A DNA stretch of 15,245 bases, from assembly GCA_947449125.1 (NCBI GenBank), contig CANFQR010000011.1, positions 1-15,245 of the forward strand, in the 5' to 3' direction. The stretch's first letter is position 1; the number at the start of each line of letters is the position of its first letter. This DNA is from Bacteroidota bacterium. Its GTDB lineage: Bacteria; Bacteroidota; Bacteroidia; B-17B0; Aurantibacillaceae. The notes beneath the pieces are model-generated. The model ran no database searches, had not been told where the DNA came from, and saw only the letters and a list, made by a program, of their open reading frames with translations. The position numbers and the translations under genes were made by a program. Below, piece by piece: positions 6,868 to 14,940 of this stretch.

Positions 6868-8997
6868 ATGAGCGACGAACAAAGCAAGCAAGAATTACCA
6901 AACGAAGATAAAAAGCAAAATAATTCATCTGAAGAAGAGCGAAAAAAACAATTTGAGCGAATGAAAGAAAAATTCAGCCGCCCAAATTCAAATTTTGGAG
7001 GCAATAAAAGTAACAATAGTGGAAATAATTTTTACTGGATTTATGGTTTGGTGATAGCTGTTTTGTTATTTATTGTTTTTTATGGAAACGGATTTTCACC
7101 CCGTTTGCAAGAGGTTAGCCAAGGTAAATTTTATACGGATATGTTGGCAAAAGGCGATGTAACTGATGTGGTTATAGTTAATAAAACAATTGCTAGAATT
7201 TATTTGAAACCAGATAGCGTTGTTAAATGCGATAGGTATAAAAATCCTGAAACCGGCAAAGCTTATTTTACTGATAAAAATTTTAAAGGACCTCATTTTT
7301 TTATCACAGTTCCTTCTATTGATAATCTAATGCTTGGTATGGAGAAGGTTCAGAATGAAGCCGGTATTTCAAAAGACAAACAAATTTTTGCGCGCAGTGT
7401 TGAAGAAACCAATTGGATGAGCGACCAATTACCATGGTTGTTGCCAATTATAATTATGGTTGTGCTTTGGATTGTAATGATGAGAAGAATGGGTGGAGGT
7501 TCAAGTGGAGGCGGACCAGGTCAGATATTCAGTATCGGAAAATCAAAAGCTACTTTGTTTGATAAGGATTCAAATGTTAACATAACGTTTAATGATGTTG
7601 CTGGTTTAGATGGCGCAAAAATGGAAGTTATGGAAATTGTTGACTTTCTTAAAAATCCGAAAAAGTATACAGATTTAGGAGCAAAAATTCCAAAAGGTGC
7701 ATTATTAGTTGGTCCTCCTGGTACAGGAAAAACTTTATTGGCGAAAGCAGTTGCAGGTGAGGCCAAAGTTCCTTTCTTTTCCTTAAGTGGTTCCGATTTT
7801 GTTGAAATGTTTGTTGGAGTTGGAGCATCTCGCGTTCGTGATTTATTTAAACAGGCCAAAGAAAAAGCGCCATGTATTATTTTTATTGATGAAATAGATG
7901 CAATAGGAAGAGCGCGTGGAAAAAATGCAGCTGCCGGAGGAAATGATGAACGTGAAAATACATTAAATCAGTTGTTAACTGAAATGGATGGTTTCGGAAC
8001 CAACAGTGGCGTTATTATTCTAGCCGCTACAAATCGTGCCGACATATTAGACCGCGCCTTAATGCGTGCAGGTCGCTTTGACAGACAAATTTATGTTGAT
8101 ATGCCTGACTTAAATGAACGAAAAGAAATATTTGAAGTTCATTTAAAAAAGATTAAAATAGATGACAGCGTACAAATTGATTTTTTAGCAAAGCAAACAC
8201 CGGGTTTTAGTGGTGCAGATATTGCTAATATTTGTAATGAAGCCGCTTTAATAGCTGCTCGTACTAATAAGAAAACTGTTCAAAAACAAGATTTTTTAGA
8301 TGCGGTAGATAGAATTATTGCAGGCCTAGAAAAGAAAAATAAAATTATTACACCTCAAGAAAAACGTGTAATTGCATTTCATGAGGCCGGACATGCAACA
8401 GTTAGTTGGATGTTGGAACACGCGAGCCCTCTTATTAAAGTAACTATTGTGCCTCGTGGTAGATCTTTGGGTGCCGCATGGTATTTGCCTGAAGAAAGAC
8501 AAATAACAACAACAGAACAAATAATGGATGAGATGTGTGCTGCTTTAGGTGGACGTGCTGCAGAAGAAATTATTTTTGGTAAGGTTAGTACAGGCGCTTT
8601 AAGCGATCTTGAAAAAATAACAAAACAAGCATTTGCAAGTGTTGTCTATTATGGTTTAAATGAAAAAATTGGTAATATTAGTTATTATGACAGCTCAGGG
8701 CAGGGTGATTACAGTTTTAGTAAACCATATAGCGAAAACACAGCCAAAACTATTGATGAAGAGGTTAAAAAAATGACTGATGTTGCTTACGCAAAAACAA
8801 AACAAATTTTAATAAGTAACAAAGAAAAATTAACCCTGCTTGCCAATAAATTACTTGAAAAAGAAGTAATTTTCAAGGAAGATTTGGAAGAGATTTTTGG
8901 AAAACGACCTTTTGATAAAGTTGAGGAGGAAGCGGTGAAAAAAATCGAAACATCAACAAATGACTCGGAAACTGAGACTCAAGGCGGTAATGTTTAG
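6868..8997 (+). CDS. ftsH: ATP-dependent zinc metalloprotease FtsH
   Basis: A membrane-bound AAA+ protease that extracts and degrades membrane and short-lived cytoplasmic proteins as a hexamer. Numbered from the ATG at 6868 (709 residues): a polar Asn/Ser/Lys-rich cytoplasmic tail, TM1 at about 57-74, an extracytoplasmic domain, TM2 at about 190-207 followed by a Gly-rich linker, Walker A GPPGTGKT at 282-289, Walker B ending in Asp341-Glu342, arginine fingers Arg400 and Arg403 in the RAGRFDR segment, zinc site HEAGH at 505-509 and the third zinc ligand Asp580 in GALSDLEK. All catalytic residues are present. An in-frame ATG at 6841 would overlap rsfS and add nine unusual residues; the 6868 start after A-rich sequence fits better. 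It is co-directional with rsfS and ends at a strong terminator. Confidence 0.97.
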   Translation: MSDEQSKQELPNEDKKQNNSSEEERKKQFERMKEKFSRPNSNFGGNKSNNSGNNFYWIYGLVIAVLLFIVFYGNGFSPRLQEVSQGKFYTDMLAKGDVTDVVIVNKTIARIYLKPDSVVKCDRYKNPETGKAYFTDKNFKGPHFFITVPSIDNLMLGMEKVQNEAGISKDKQIFARSVEETNWMSDQLPWLLPIIIMVVLWIVMMRRMGGGSSGGGPGQIFSIGKSKATLFDKDSNVNITFNDVAGLDGAKMEVMEIVDFLKNPKKYTDLGAKIPKGALLVGPPGTGKTLLAKAVAGEAKVPFFSLSGSDFVEMFVGVGASRVRDLFKQAKEKAPCIIFIDEIDAIGRARGKNAAAGGNDERENTLNQLLTEMDGFGTNSGVIILAATNRADILDRALMRAGRFDRQIYVDMPDLNERKEIFEVHLKKIKIDDSVQIDFLAKQTPGFSGADIANICNEAALIAARTNKKTVQKQDFLDAVDRIIAGLEKKNKIITPQEKRVIAFHEAGHATVSWMLEHASPLIKVTIVPRGRSLGAAWYLPEERQITTTEQIMDEMCAALGGRAAEEIIFGKVSTGALSDLEKITKQAFASVVYYGLNEKIGNISYYDSSGQGDYSFSKPYSENTAKTIDEEVKKMTDVAYAKTKQILISNKEKLTLLANKLLEKEVIFKEDLEEIFGKRPFDKVEEEAVKKIETSTNDSETETQGGNV

Positions 8998-9018
8998 ATA
9001 AATAAAAAAATTATCCGT

Positions 9019-9053
9019 AAAAAAGGTGAATCAAATTTGATTCGCCTTTTTTT
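9019..9053 (+). terminator. Intrinsic terminator after ftsH
   Basis: GGTGAATCA (9025-9033) pairs with TGATTCGCC (9038-9046) through one G-T wobble around loop AATT. An A-run precedes the stem and a seven-T run follows at 9047-9053. It lies 22 bases after the ftsH stop and closes the rsfS-ftsH unit. Confidence 0.88.
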
Positions 9054-9281
9054 ATAAATACAACCTTTAAATTTTTTAGAATTATTTCAGTTTTAAATCA
9101 GATTAACTCGTTAAATTAAATTATTTACTCTGTAATCAATAGTATTCACTCATTTCTTCAAGTTTTTTTGTAACTGATTATCAAACACTTAATTATAACC
9201 ATTAAGTTATTTGAAATTTTAGCGTAACCCTTTAGGTCGATTCTGCTTATAACAAGTAAGTATTCAACAAAATCAGTTTCT
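9054..9281 (+). promoter_or_regulatory. 228-bp non-coding leader of the sigma-factor cassette
   Basis: No gene is visible in this A/T-rich stretch. Two things stand out. ACTTAAT (9187-9193) and ATTAAGT (9201-9207) form a perfect seven-base inverted repeat. GTAACC at 9225-9229 followed about 16 bases later by CTTATA (9246-9251) resembles the two-part promoters used by ECF sigma factors, whose -35 boxes usually contain AAC; this would place a start 30-40 bases before the sigma gene and suggest autoregulation. Neither is confirmed, and no good TAnnTTTG box is present. Confidence 0.3.
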
Positions 9282-9857
9282 ATGGCAATTAATCCGCATT
9301 TTCATCACACTAGCGAACAACTTAATGAGGAGTTAATTATTATTGAAGCTTCTAAACAGAATCCCGAAAAATTTGGCCCAATTTATAATAAATATTATAA
9401 ACAAATATTTAATTATGTATATCAAAGGTTAGACGATAAAGAAACCGCATTTGATCTTACCAGTCAGGTTTTTTTAAAGGCTTTAACTAATCTGTCAAAT
9501 TACCAGTTTAAAGGTGTGCCATTTGGAAGCTGGCTATACAGAATTGCTCACAACGAACTAATGCAATTATTCAAGTTACAAAAAGGTAAAAAAACCATAA
9601 ATGCAGACATTAGTGACCTCAGATATATTTGTGAAAGTAATGATGAACCATTTTATGAAGAGTACATTCCATTAATAAAAAAAATAATCCAAGAATTAGA
9701 AACCGACGATTTGCAGATGATTGAGTTTAGATTTTTTGAAAAAAGACCATTTAAAGAAATAGCAGAAATATTAAATATTTCAGAGGTTAACGCTAAAGTT
9801 AGAATGCACAGGATTATTGAGAAGTTAAAAAAATCTATAAGTAAATTAAAATTGTAA
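9282..9857 (+). CDS. ECF-type RNA polymerase sigma factor
   Basis: A 191-residue sigma-70 family protein with only regions 2 and 4, the ECF layout. Region 2 spans about 31-98: PIYNKYYKQIFNYVYQRL for core binding, then the DLTSQVFLKAL helix and GVPFGSWLYRIAHN at 78-91, which fits the promoter-melting and -10 reading part. Region 4 spans about 133-185, with a helix-turn-helix at KRPFKEIAEILNISEVNAKVRMHR that would read the -35 box. It would direct RNA polymerase to a small gene set, probably including its own operon. The next gene starts one base after the stop and encodes a membrane protein that may be its regulator. The ATG at 9282 fits the family start. Confidence 0.94.
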   Translation: MAINPHFHHTSEQLNEELIIIEASKQNPEKFGPIYNKYYKQIFNYVYQRLDDKETAFDLTSQVFLKALTNLSNYQFKGVPFGSWLYRIAHNELMQLFKLQKGKKTINADISDLRYICESNDEPFYEEYIPLIKKIIQELETDDLQMIEFRFFEKRPFKEIAEILNISEVNAKVRMHRIIEKLKKSISKLKL

Positions 9858-9858
9858 T

Positions 9859-11646
9859 ATGGAACCAAAATTCAATTTAAACAGACCTAAATTAAGTGAC
9901 GAAGAAATTAATAAACATAAAAATTTTGACCAACTCGTTAAGCAATTTAAACAACAAAGTATAGATAAAGCTAAACATGATAAGAGTTGGTGGAAAAGTA
10001 AAAAGTTCCGATATACAGCTATAATTACTGGTACTTTAGTTATTTGTACTATAAGTTATTTAGATTTATTTAATAACAGTTCAAATAAAATAGTAAAGCA
10101 TGAAACAAACCTAACTCCCAAAATCCAATCAAAAAAAAGTTCAGTAAAAAAATCAGTTATCTCTGAACCTTCAGCTAAACTAAAAATTAATTACACCTCC
10201 TATAAAATTAATAATGCTAAGGGCGGTGAAATAAAACACACTACTTCCTCAAAAATAAAAGTTCCTGCTAATAGTTTTGTAGATAAAAATGGTAAAGATA
10301 TTATTGGTGACGTAACTATAGATTACAGAGAGTTTCATGATGCCGCTGATATAATAGTTTCTGGTATTCCAATGATTTACGATAGTGTAGGTAAAAAATT
10401 TAATTTAGAAAGTGCAGGTATGTTTGACGTTAAAGGATCGCAAAACGGAGAACCGGTATTTATAAAGAAAAATAAACAATTAAATATTGAATTAACATCA
10501 TCCGTTTCAGAAAATCGGTTTAATCAATATTATCTCGATACCGTTTCAAAAAATTGGCAATATTTGAAGCGCGACGATAAATTAACATTGCTTTCAAAAA
10601 CAAATAAATTAAATACCTCAAAAATCAACCATTCAATCTCTAGTCCAAAACTTGAAAATTTAAAAAATCAAATAGAGGTTGTTATTCCTAGAAAATTAGA
10701 TAGTGTAAAAATAGTATATGCTAAAAAACAAACTCTGTTATCAAAACCTAAAGAGCCTTTAAAACCAAATAAACCTGCTCCCGGCAGACCAACATTTGTT
10801 TTTGATGGCAGTTATCATGAGTTTCCTGAACTTTCAGTTTTTAATAATGTTGTTTTTGAAGTTGGCGAAGAAAATAAAAATTATCGCAGCAACATGCATG
10901 ACATAACCTGGACCGATGTTAAAATTAGCGAAGGTCCTGTTAAGGGTAAAAATTATCTATTAACCTTAGTTTATCGCCGTCAGGTAGAAAAATTAATAGT
11001 TTACCCCACCTTAACCGGAAAAGATTTTGAACTAGCCGAAAAAAATTACAATCAAAAATTTAATGAATACAAAGTTTTAATTGAAAAGCGTGAAGCTCAA
11101 GAAAAAAAGTTAGTAGATGAATTACAGGCAAAACAAACTGCTTACTTTACCGAACTAACAAAAAAACAAAAAGAACTTGATAACGAGCGCTCATCGCTAA
11201 TTCAGCAATTAAAGTTAAATGAACAAAAGCAATTAAATTCTAGTTTTAATACATTAAGTAATCAAACCAAAGCAACCAGATTGTTCAGTATTTCTCAATT
11301 TGGAATTTATAATTCAGATTGCCCGCATAATGAAAATTCAGGAAAAATCGTAAACCCTGCTTTTGTATCACATGATAATACACATGTGGTAAATCCGGAT
11401 GCGTTATATTTAATTAACCATTCATCTAAAACTGTAACAAATATTTCGTTTATTGAAGGTTTTAAATTTATCTATGACCCGTCAAATTCCTATTCTATAT
11501 GTGTTTTCTCGAAAAATAAATTATTTATTTGCTCTAAAGAGTTATTTGAAAAAGCCGTAAATAATAATAAACATCAATTTACACTTCATGAAATAACCGA
11601 TAATACGGAAAGTGTAATGGATTTAAAAAAAGCCCTTGAAATATGA
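9859..11646 (+). CDS. Single-pass membrane protein, candidate anti-sigma factor or sensor
   Basis: A 595-residue protein with a charged cytoplasmic part of about 50 residues, one membrane helix at about 52-71, and a large extracytoplasmic part. A conserved-looking beta domain covers about 120-215: GG at 122-123, VPANSFVDKNG at 135-145, YREFHDAADIIVSGIPM at 156-172 and ESAGMFDV at 184-191. I have seen this pattern in Bacteroidota proteins encoded beside ECF sigma genes but know no function. A Pro/Lys-rich linker (about 295-312) follows, then a probable coiled coil at 391-460 and a C-terminal domain beginning near RLFSISQFGIYNSDCPH at 474-490. The gene lies one base after the sigma stop and overlaps the next start by four bases (ATGA). 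The topology suits an anti-sigma or sensor role, but no known anti-sigma domain is recognisable. Confidence 0.75.
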   Translation: MEPKFNLNRPKLSDEEINKHKNFDQLVKQFKQQSIDKAKHDKSWWKSKKFRYTAIITGTLVICTISYLDLFNNSSNKIVKHETNLTPKIQSKKSSVKKSVISEPSAKLKINYTSYKINNAKGGEIKHTTSSKIKVPANSFVDKNGKDIIGDVTIDYREFHDAADIIVSGIPMIYDSVGKKFNLESAGMFDVKGSQNGEPVFIKKNKQLNIELTSSVSENRFNQYYLDTVSKNWQYLKRDDKLTLLSKTNKLNTSKINHSISSPKLENLKNQIEVVIPRKLDSVKIVYAKKQTLLSKPKEPLKPNKPAPGRPTFVFDGSYHEFPELSVFNNVVFEVGEENKNYRSNMHDITWTDVKISEGPVKGKNYLLTLVYRRQVEKLIVYPTLTGKDFELAEKNYNQKFNEYKVLIEKREAQEKKLVDELQAKQTAYFTELTKKQKELDNERSSLIQQLKLNEQKQLNSSFNTLSNQTKATRLFSISQFGIYNSDCPHNENSGKIVNPAFVSHDNTHVVNPDALYLINHSSKTVTNISFIEGFKFIYDPSNSYSICVFSKNKLFICSKELFEKAVNNNKHQFTLHEITDNTESVMDLKKALEI

Positions 11647-12428
11647 TTAAATACGTATTGATTTTTTGTTTTTCTCTTGTTGTTTTTTCATTTACAAATT
11701 ATAAACCTAAAAAATTTATTCCGCCGGGTACAGTTCAAATTACTGAAACCTTGTATGCTGATGAAGCTGAAATCTCAAATTTATCTTGGCTTGAATTTGA
11801 ATTTTGGACAGCCGTGAAATACGGAAAAAATTCTAAAGAGCATTTAGCAACTTTACCTGACACGTTGGTTTGGCGAGATCAACTGTCGTTTAACGAACCT
11901 TATGTACTTTATTACTATCGTCACGTGGCTTATAAAGATTATCCGGTGGTTGGTATTTCATATGAACAAGCTTTGGCCTTTTGTAAATGGCGAACAGAAC
12001 GAGTTAAAGAATTTTATAGTCTACGTTATAAAAAAGAACTTCATTTAGACTATCGTCTGCCTACAAAACAAGAATGGGAGTTTTTAAGCAATAATGGAGC
12101 CGGTATTTTTTCTAATAACGGAAAAAATGAGAAAGGACATTATAAAGTAAATGTTGCAAGACCTTTATCAGACTCTATCGGTAAAAAATCTCTCATTAAC
12201 GACAATGCAGATGTTACTGCTCCGGTTTTTTCGTATTGGAAAAGTCAATTTGGTTTATATAATATGTTTGGTAACGTTTCTGAAATGATTTCAGAAAAAG
12301 GAATCAGTAAAGGCGGGGGATGGCGCAATAATCTTGAAGATTGCAGAGCAGGAAAAGATATTGTTTACACCAAACCTAATGCCTGGCTCGGTTTTAGATG
12401 TGTTTGCGAGTTTAAAAAAGAGAATTAA
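11643..12428 (+). CDS. Secreted SUMF1/FGE-fold protein, probably not an active FGE
   Basis: This 261-residue protein begins with a signal peptide or membrane anchor (about 1-19) and then a SUMF1 (formylglycine-generating enzyme-like, C-lectin-type) domain: YPVVGISYEQALAFCKWR at 100-117, YRLPTKQEWEF at 137-147, FGLYNMFGNVSEM at 203-215, KGGGW at 223-227 and LGFRCVCE at 249-256. Aligned by eye with human FGE, the first catalytic cysteine (Cys336) corresponds to Asn229, while the second matches Cys234, so formylglycine formation is unlikely. Gliding-motility/type IX secretion proteins GldJ and GldK share this fold, so a structural or binding role in the envelope is possible. The ATG overlaps the preceding stop by four bases, and it is the third gene of the sigma cassette. 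Confidence 0.85.
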   Translation: MIKYVLIFCFSLVVFSFTNYKPKKFIPPGTVQITETLYADEAEISNLSWLEFEFWTAVKYGKNSKEHLATLPDTLVWRDQLSFNEPYVLYYYRHVAYKDYPVVGISYEQALAFCKWRTERVKEFYSLRYKKELHLDYRLPTKQEWEFLSNNGAGIFSNNGKNEKGHYKVNVARPLSDSIGKKSLINDNADVTAPVFSYWKSQFGLYNMFGNVSEMISEKGISKGGGWRNNLEDCRAGKDIVYTKPNAWLGFRCVCEFKKEN

Positions 12429-12431
12429 ACC

Positions 12432-12902
12432 ATGCATCACGCTTTACTTTTTAGTTATTTAATTTTAAATTCATTTAATTTTATTTTTTCTCAAAATTAT
12501 CTAACAGAAATTAAAATGATTGAGCATAAAGTAAATGTCATTAATTCAAGTTTAAGTCAATTAAAAATTATAGAAATTCAACAAGATAGTTTAGGATTCA
12601 AAAAAAATTACTTTAACGATACTATTCAAAAAATAGAAATCTGCAGCCTCGAAACCATTCATGTCGAAAAAAGAGTAGCCTGGTTTTATTATAATAAATG
12701 TCCCATTTACATAGAGAAAAACTGGACAGATTTAAAATCATTTAAAGTTATTGACAATGAGAAAATGTATATAAAGAATAAAGAAATAATATTATGGCTT
12801 GATTTTAATAAGAAACCGGTAGATTTAAATAGCTCAGAAAATAAAGCTGTTTGTGATATGATAGTTGATTATAGCAAAAAAATAATTCTCAATTTAAAAT
12901 AA
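12432..12902 (+). CDS. Small secreted protein of unknown function (156 aa)
   Basis: A 156-residue protein with a hydrophobic N-terminus (about 4-20) ending FIFSQN, a likely signal peptide cleaved before Q21. The mature part is lysine- and asparagine-rich, with alternating polar/hydrophobic stretches that suggest beta structure and cysteines at 71, 94 and 141. No family is recognised. It begins three bases after the stop of the SUMF1-domain gene and is the last gene of the ECF cassette, so an envelope or periplasmic role shared with its neighbours is a fair inference. Confidence 0.72.
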   Translation: MHHALLFSYLILNSFNFIFSQNYLTEIKMIEHKVNVINSSLSQLKIIEIQQDSLGFKKNYFNDTIQKIEICSLETIHVEKRVAWFYYNKCPIYIEKNWTDLKSFKVIDNEKMYIKNKEIILWLDFNKKPVDLNSSENKAVCDMIVDYSKKIILNLK

Positions 12903-12928
12903 ATACTGAAAATTTTACAGCCAAAAGC

Positions 12929-12961
12929 GGTTTTTAACTAATTAAAAAGCACTTAAAAACC
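12929..12961 (+). terminator. Possible weak terminator after the sigma cassette
   Basis: GGTTTTTAA (12929-12937) and TTAAAAACC (12953-12961) are perfect inverted arms around a 15-base loop in the gap before gpmA. The long loop and the lack of a following T-run make it a poor intrinsic terminator, but it is the only hairpin seen at the end of the cassette. Confidence 0.25.
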
Positions 12962-12973
12962 ACCATTAAATCT

Positions 12974-12981
12974 TATATTTA
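12974..12981 (+). promoter_or_regulatory. Candidate -7 box TATATTTA for gpmA
   Basis: TATATTTA differs from TAnnTTTG only in the last base and lies 20 bases before the gpmA ATG, a usual spacing for this phylum. No clear -33 TTG is visible. Confidence 0.25.
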
Positions 12982-13001
12982 CAACCTTAATTAAGCAATT
13001 T

Positions 13002-13607
13002 ATGGCGCAGTTAATTTTATTCAGGCATGGCCAAAGCACTTGGAATTTAGAAAATAAATTTACCGGTTGGGTAGATGTAGAACTTACTCCAAAAGGAGTT
13101 GAAGAGGCAAAAAGTGCCGGCGAAAAAATTAGGGGCTATCATTTTGATTACGCTTATGCTTCGGCATTAAAACGAGCCCAAAACACACTTAAAATAGCTT
13201 TAGAAACTTCGGGGCATGAGCCAATAATTCCTGTTTATAATCAGGCTTTAAATGAGAGAATGTACGGAGATCTACAGGGTTTGGATAAAACCGAAACAGC
13301 AGCCAAATATGGCGAAAATCAGGTTAAGATTTGGCGCAGGAGTTTTGACGTTCCTCCTCCAAATGGTGAAAGTTTAAAAGATACTGCAGCCCGAGTTATT
13401 CCTTATTTTGAGACCGAAATTATTCCTAAGCTAAAAGAAGGTAAAAATATTGTAATTGCAGCGCACGGCAATAGCTTAAGGGCATTAATTATGTTTCTGG
13501 AACAAATGACTCCAGAGCAAATTCTCGAGTTTGAAATTGGAACAGCCCAACCAAGACTTTATGACCTTGATTCAAATTTAAAATTAATATCAGTTAAAAA
13601 TTTATAA
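13002..13607 (+). CDS. gpmA: 2,3-bisphosphoglycerate-dependent phosphoglycerate mutase (short form)
   Basis: The 201-residue enzyme interconverts 3- and 2-phosphoglycerate in glycolysis and gluconeogenesis through a phosphohistidine. The phosphate-accepting His9 is in FRHGQSTWN, with Arg58, Glu85 in NERMYGDLQG and His155 in AAHGNSLRAL completing the active site. The protein is shorter than the roughly 250-residue E. coli form: the segment between the VPPP and GESL residues (118-124) lacks a stretch of about 25 residues, as in the short cofactor-dependent mutases such as that of fission yeast. The ATG at 13002 directly gives the LILFRHG strand. It heads a run with a HAD phosphatase gene (four bases downstream) and map. 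Confidence 0.94.
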   Translation: MAQLILFRHGQSTWNLENKFTGWVDVELTPKGVEEAKSAGEKIRGYHFDYAYASALKRAQNTLKIALETSGHEPIIPVYNQALNERMYGDLQGLDKTETAAKYGENQVKIWRRSFDVPPPNGESLKDTAARVIPYFETEIIPKLKEGKNIVIAAHGNSLRALIMFLEQMTPEQILEFEIGTAQPRLYDLDSNLKLISVKNL

Positions 13608-13611
13608 TTGT

Positions 13612-14076
13612 ATGCAACAACAATTTATTGGAGAAAGCAGTAAAGTAATTGCTGTAGATTTTGATGGGACTATTGTAGAACACAAACATCCGTCAATAGG
13701 AAAGGAAATGTTATTTGCTTTTTCTACGATGAAGGAGTTACAAAAAAAAGGACATAAATTAATTTTATGGACCATCAGAACAGGTGCTTTGTTAGATGAG
13801 GCCGTTGAATTTTGTAGACAAAATGGTGTTGAATTTTATGCAGTTAATAAAAATTACCCAGAAGAAGAATTAAATGATAAAGTAGCTCGTAAAGTAAATG
13901 CCGATGTTTTTATAGATGACAGAAGTATAGGAGGATTTATTGGTTGGAGCGAAGTATGGCAAACACTTCATCCCGAAGGCGGCGATTTTAATCATCAGTT
14001 AAAAAATGCAGAAGCACATCAGAATTACAAAAAAAATGAGACATCTTTTTTAAAAAAATTATTTGGCGCAAAATGA
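13612..14076 (+). CDS. Small HAD-superfamily hydrolase (BT_0820-like)
   Basis: A 154-residue cytoplasmic phosphatase-type HAD protein without a cap domain. Motif I is DFDGT at 16-20 (nucleophile Asp16, acid/base Asp18), motif II Thr54 in LWTIRTG, and the motif IV acidic pair IDD at 101-103. The sequence recalls the small HAD proteins of Bacteroides such as BT_0820, whose structure was solved without a known substrate; that match is from memory. The final 25 residues are lysine/asparagine-rich and probably unstructured. It starts four bases after gpmA and overlaps the map start by four bases (ATGA), so the three genes are likely one unit. The substrate is unknown. Confidence 0.85.
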   Translation: MQQQFIGESSKVIAVDFDGTIVEHKHPSIGKEMLFAFSTMKELQKKGHKLILWTIRTGALLDEAVEFCRQNGVEFYAVNKNYPEEELNDKVARKVNADVFIDDRSIGGFIGWSEVWQTLHPEGGDFNHQLKNAEAHQNYKKNETSFLKKLFGAK

Positions 14077-14864
14077 TTTATTTAAAAACTAGAGAAGAAA
14101 TCGAATTAATGCGCGAAGCAGCCTTAATGGTTTCTAAAACATTAGCCATCATAGCAAAAGAGGTTAAGCCTGGCGTTGAACCACTAAAATTAGATAAACT
14201 AGCAGAAGAATTTATTCGAGATAATGGAGGCATTCCAGCATTTAAGGGTTATGGAAGTAAAAATAATGCGTTTCCTGCTACTCTTTGTATTTCAATAAAC
14301 GAAGCTGTCGTTCATGGTATTCCAAATAAAAATCCATTACACGATGGCGATATTATTTCGGTTGATTGTGGCGTTAAAAAAAATGGATACTTTGGCGACC
14401 ATGCTTATACATTTGCTGTTGGCGAAATTAAACCCGAAGTGCAAAAATTAATTACCGTTACCAAAGAGAGTCTTTATCTCGGAATAGAACAAATGGTAAG
14501 CGGAAACCGAATAGGAGATATTAGTTTTGCAATACAGCAACATGCCGAAAAAAATGGGTTTGGTGTTGTAAGAGAATTGGTTGGGCATGGTTTAGGAAAA
14601 AATTTGCATGAAGAGCCAGAGGTGCCTAATTACGGCAAACGTGGCGATGGTCCAAAATTAAGAGAGGGAATGGTGCTTGCAATTGAACCAATGATTAATC
14701 TTGGAACAAAAAATATTAAGCAGTTAAAAGATGGCTGGACTATTATTACTGCAGATGGTAAGCCAAGTGCTCATTTTGAACATGATGTGGCAATAGTTGA
14801 CGGCAAACCTGAAATTTTAAGTTCTTATTTGTTTATTGAAGAGGCTTTGGCTTCATTAAAATAG
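14073..14864 (+). CDS. map: Methionine aminopeptidase, type I
   Basis: This 263-residue enzyme removes the initiator methionine from new proteins. All five metal ligands of the pita-bread fold are present: Asp98 and Asp109 (in SVDCG and GDHAYTF), His172 (GHGLGKNLHEEP), Glu205 (AIEPM) and Glu236 (HFEHD). His81 in VVHGIPN and His179 also fit the catalytic positions. There is no N-terminal zinc-finger extension, so it is the compact bacterial type Ia. Its ATG overlaps the stop of the HAD gene by four bases, suggesting translational coupling. The stop at 14862-14864 is followed by another plus-strand gene. Confidence 0.97.
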   Translation: MIYLKTREEIELMREAALMVSKTLAIIAKEVKPGVEPLKLDKLAEEFIRDNGGIPAFKGYGSKNNAFPATLCISINEAVVHGIPNKNPLHDGDIISVDCGVKKNGYFGDHAYTFAVGEIKPEVQKLITVTKESLYLGIEQMVSGNRIGDISFAIQQHAEKNGFGVVRELVGHGLGKNLHEEPEVPNYGKRGDGPKLREGMVLAIEPMINLGTKNIKQLKDGWTIITADGKPSAHFEHDVAIVDGKPEILSSYLFIEEALASLK

Positions 14865-14940
14865 TTTCCATATTTCTGTTTTAGGAAAAATATCTAATAA
14901 AGAATTGCGCGAAAAAATAATTTTAAATAAATCAAGAAAA

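Noticed and set aside
6810..7016. Minus-strand open frame across the rsfS/ftsH junction
   Set aside because: It overlaps the ends of two well-supported genes and is a low-complexity antisense product of their Lys/Asn/Ser-rich codons.
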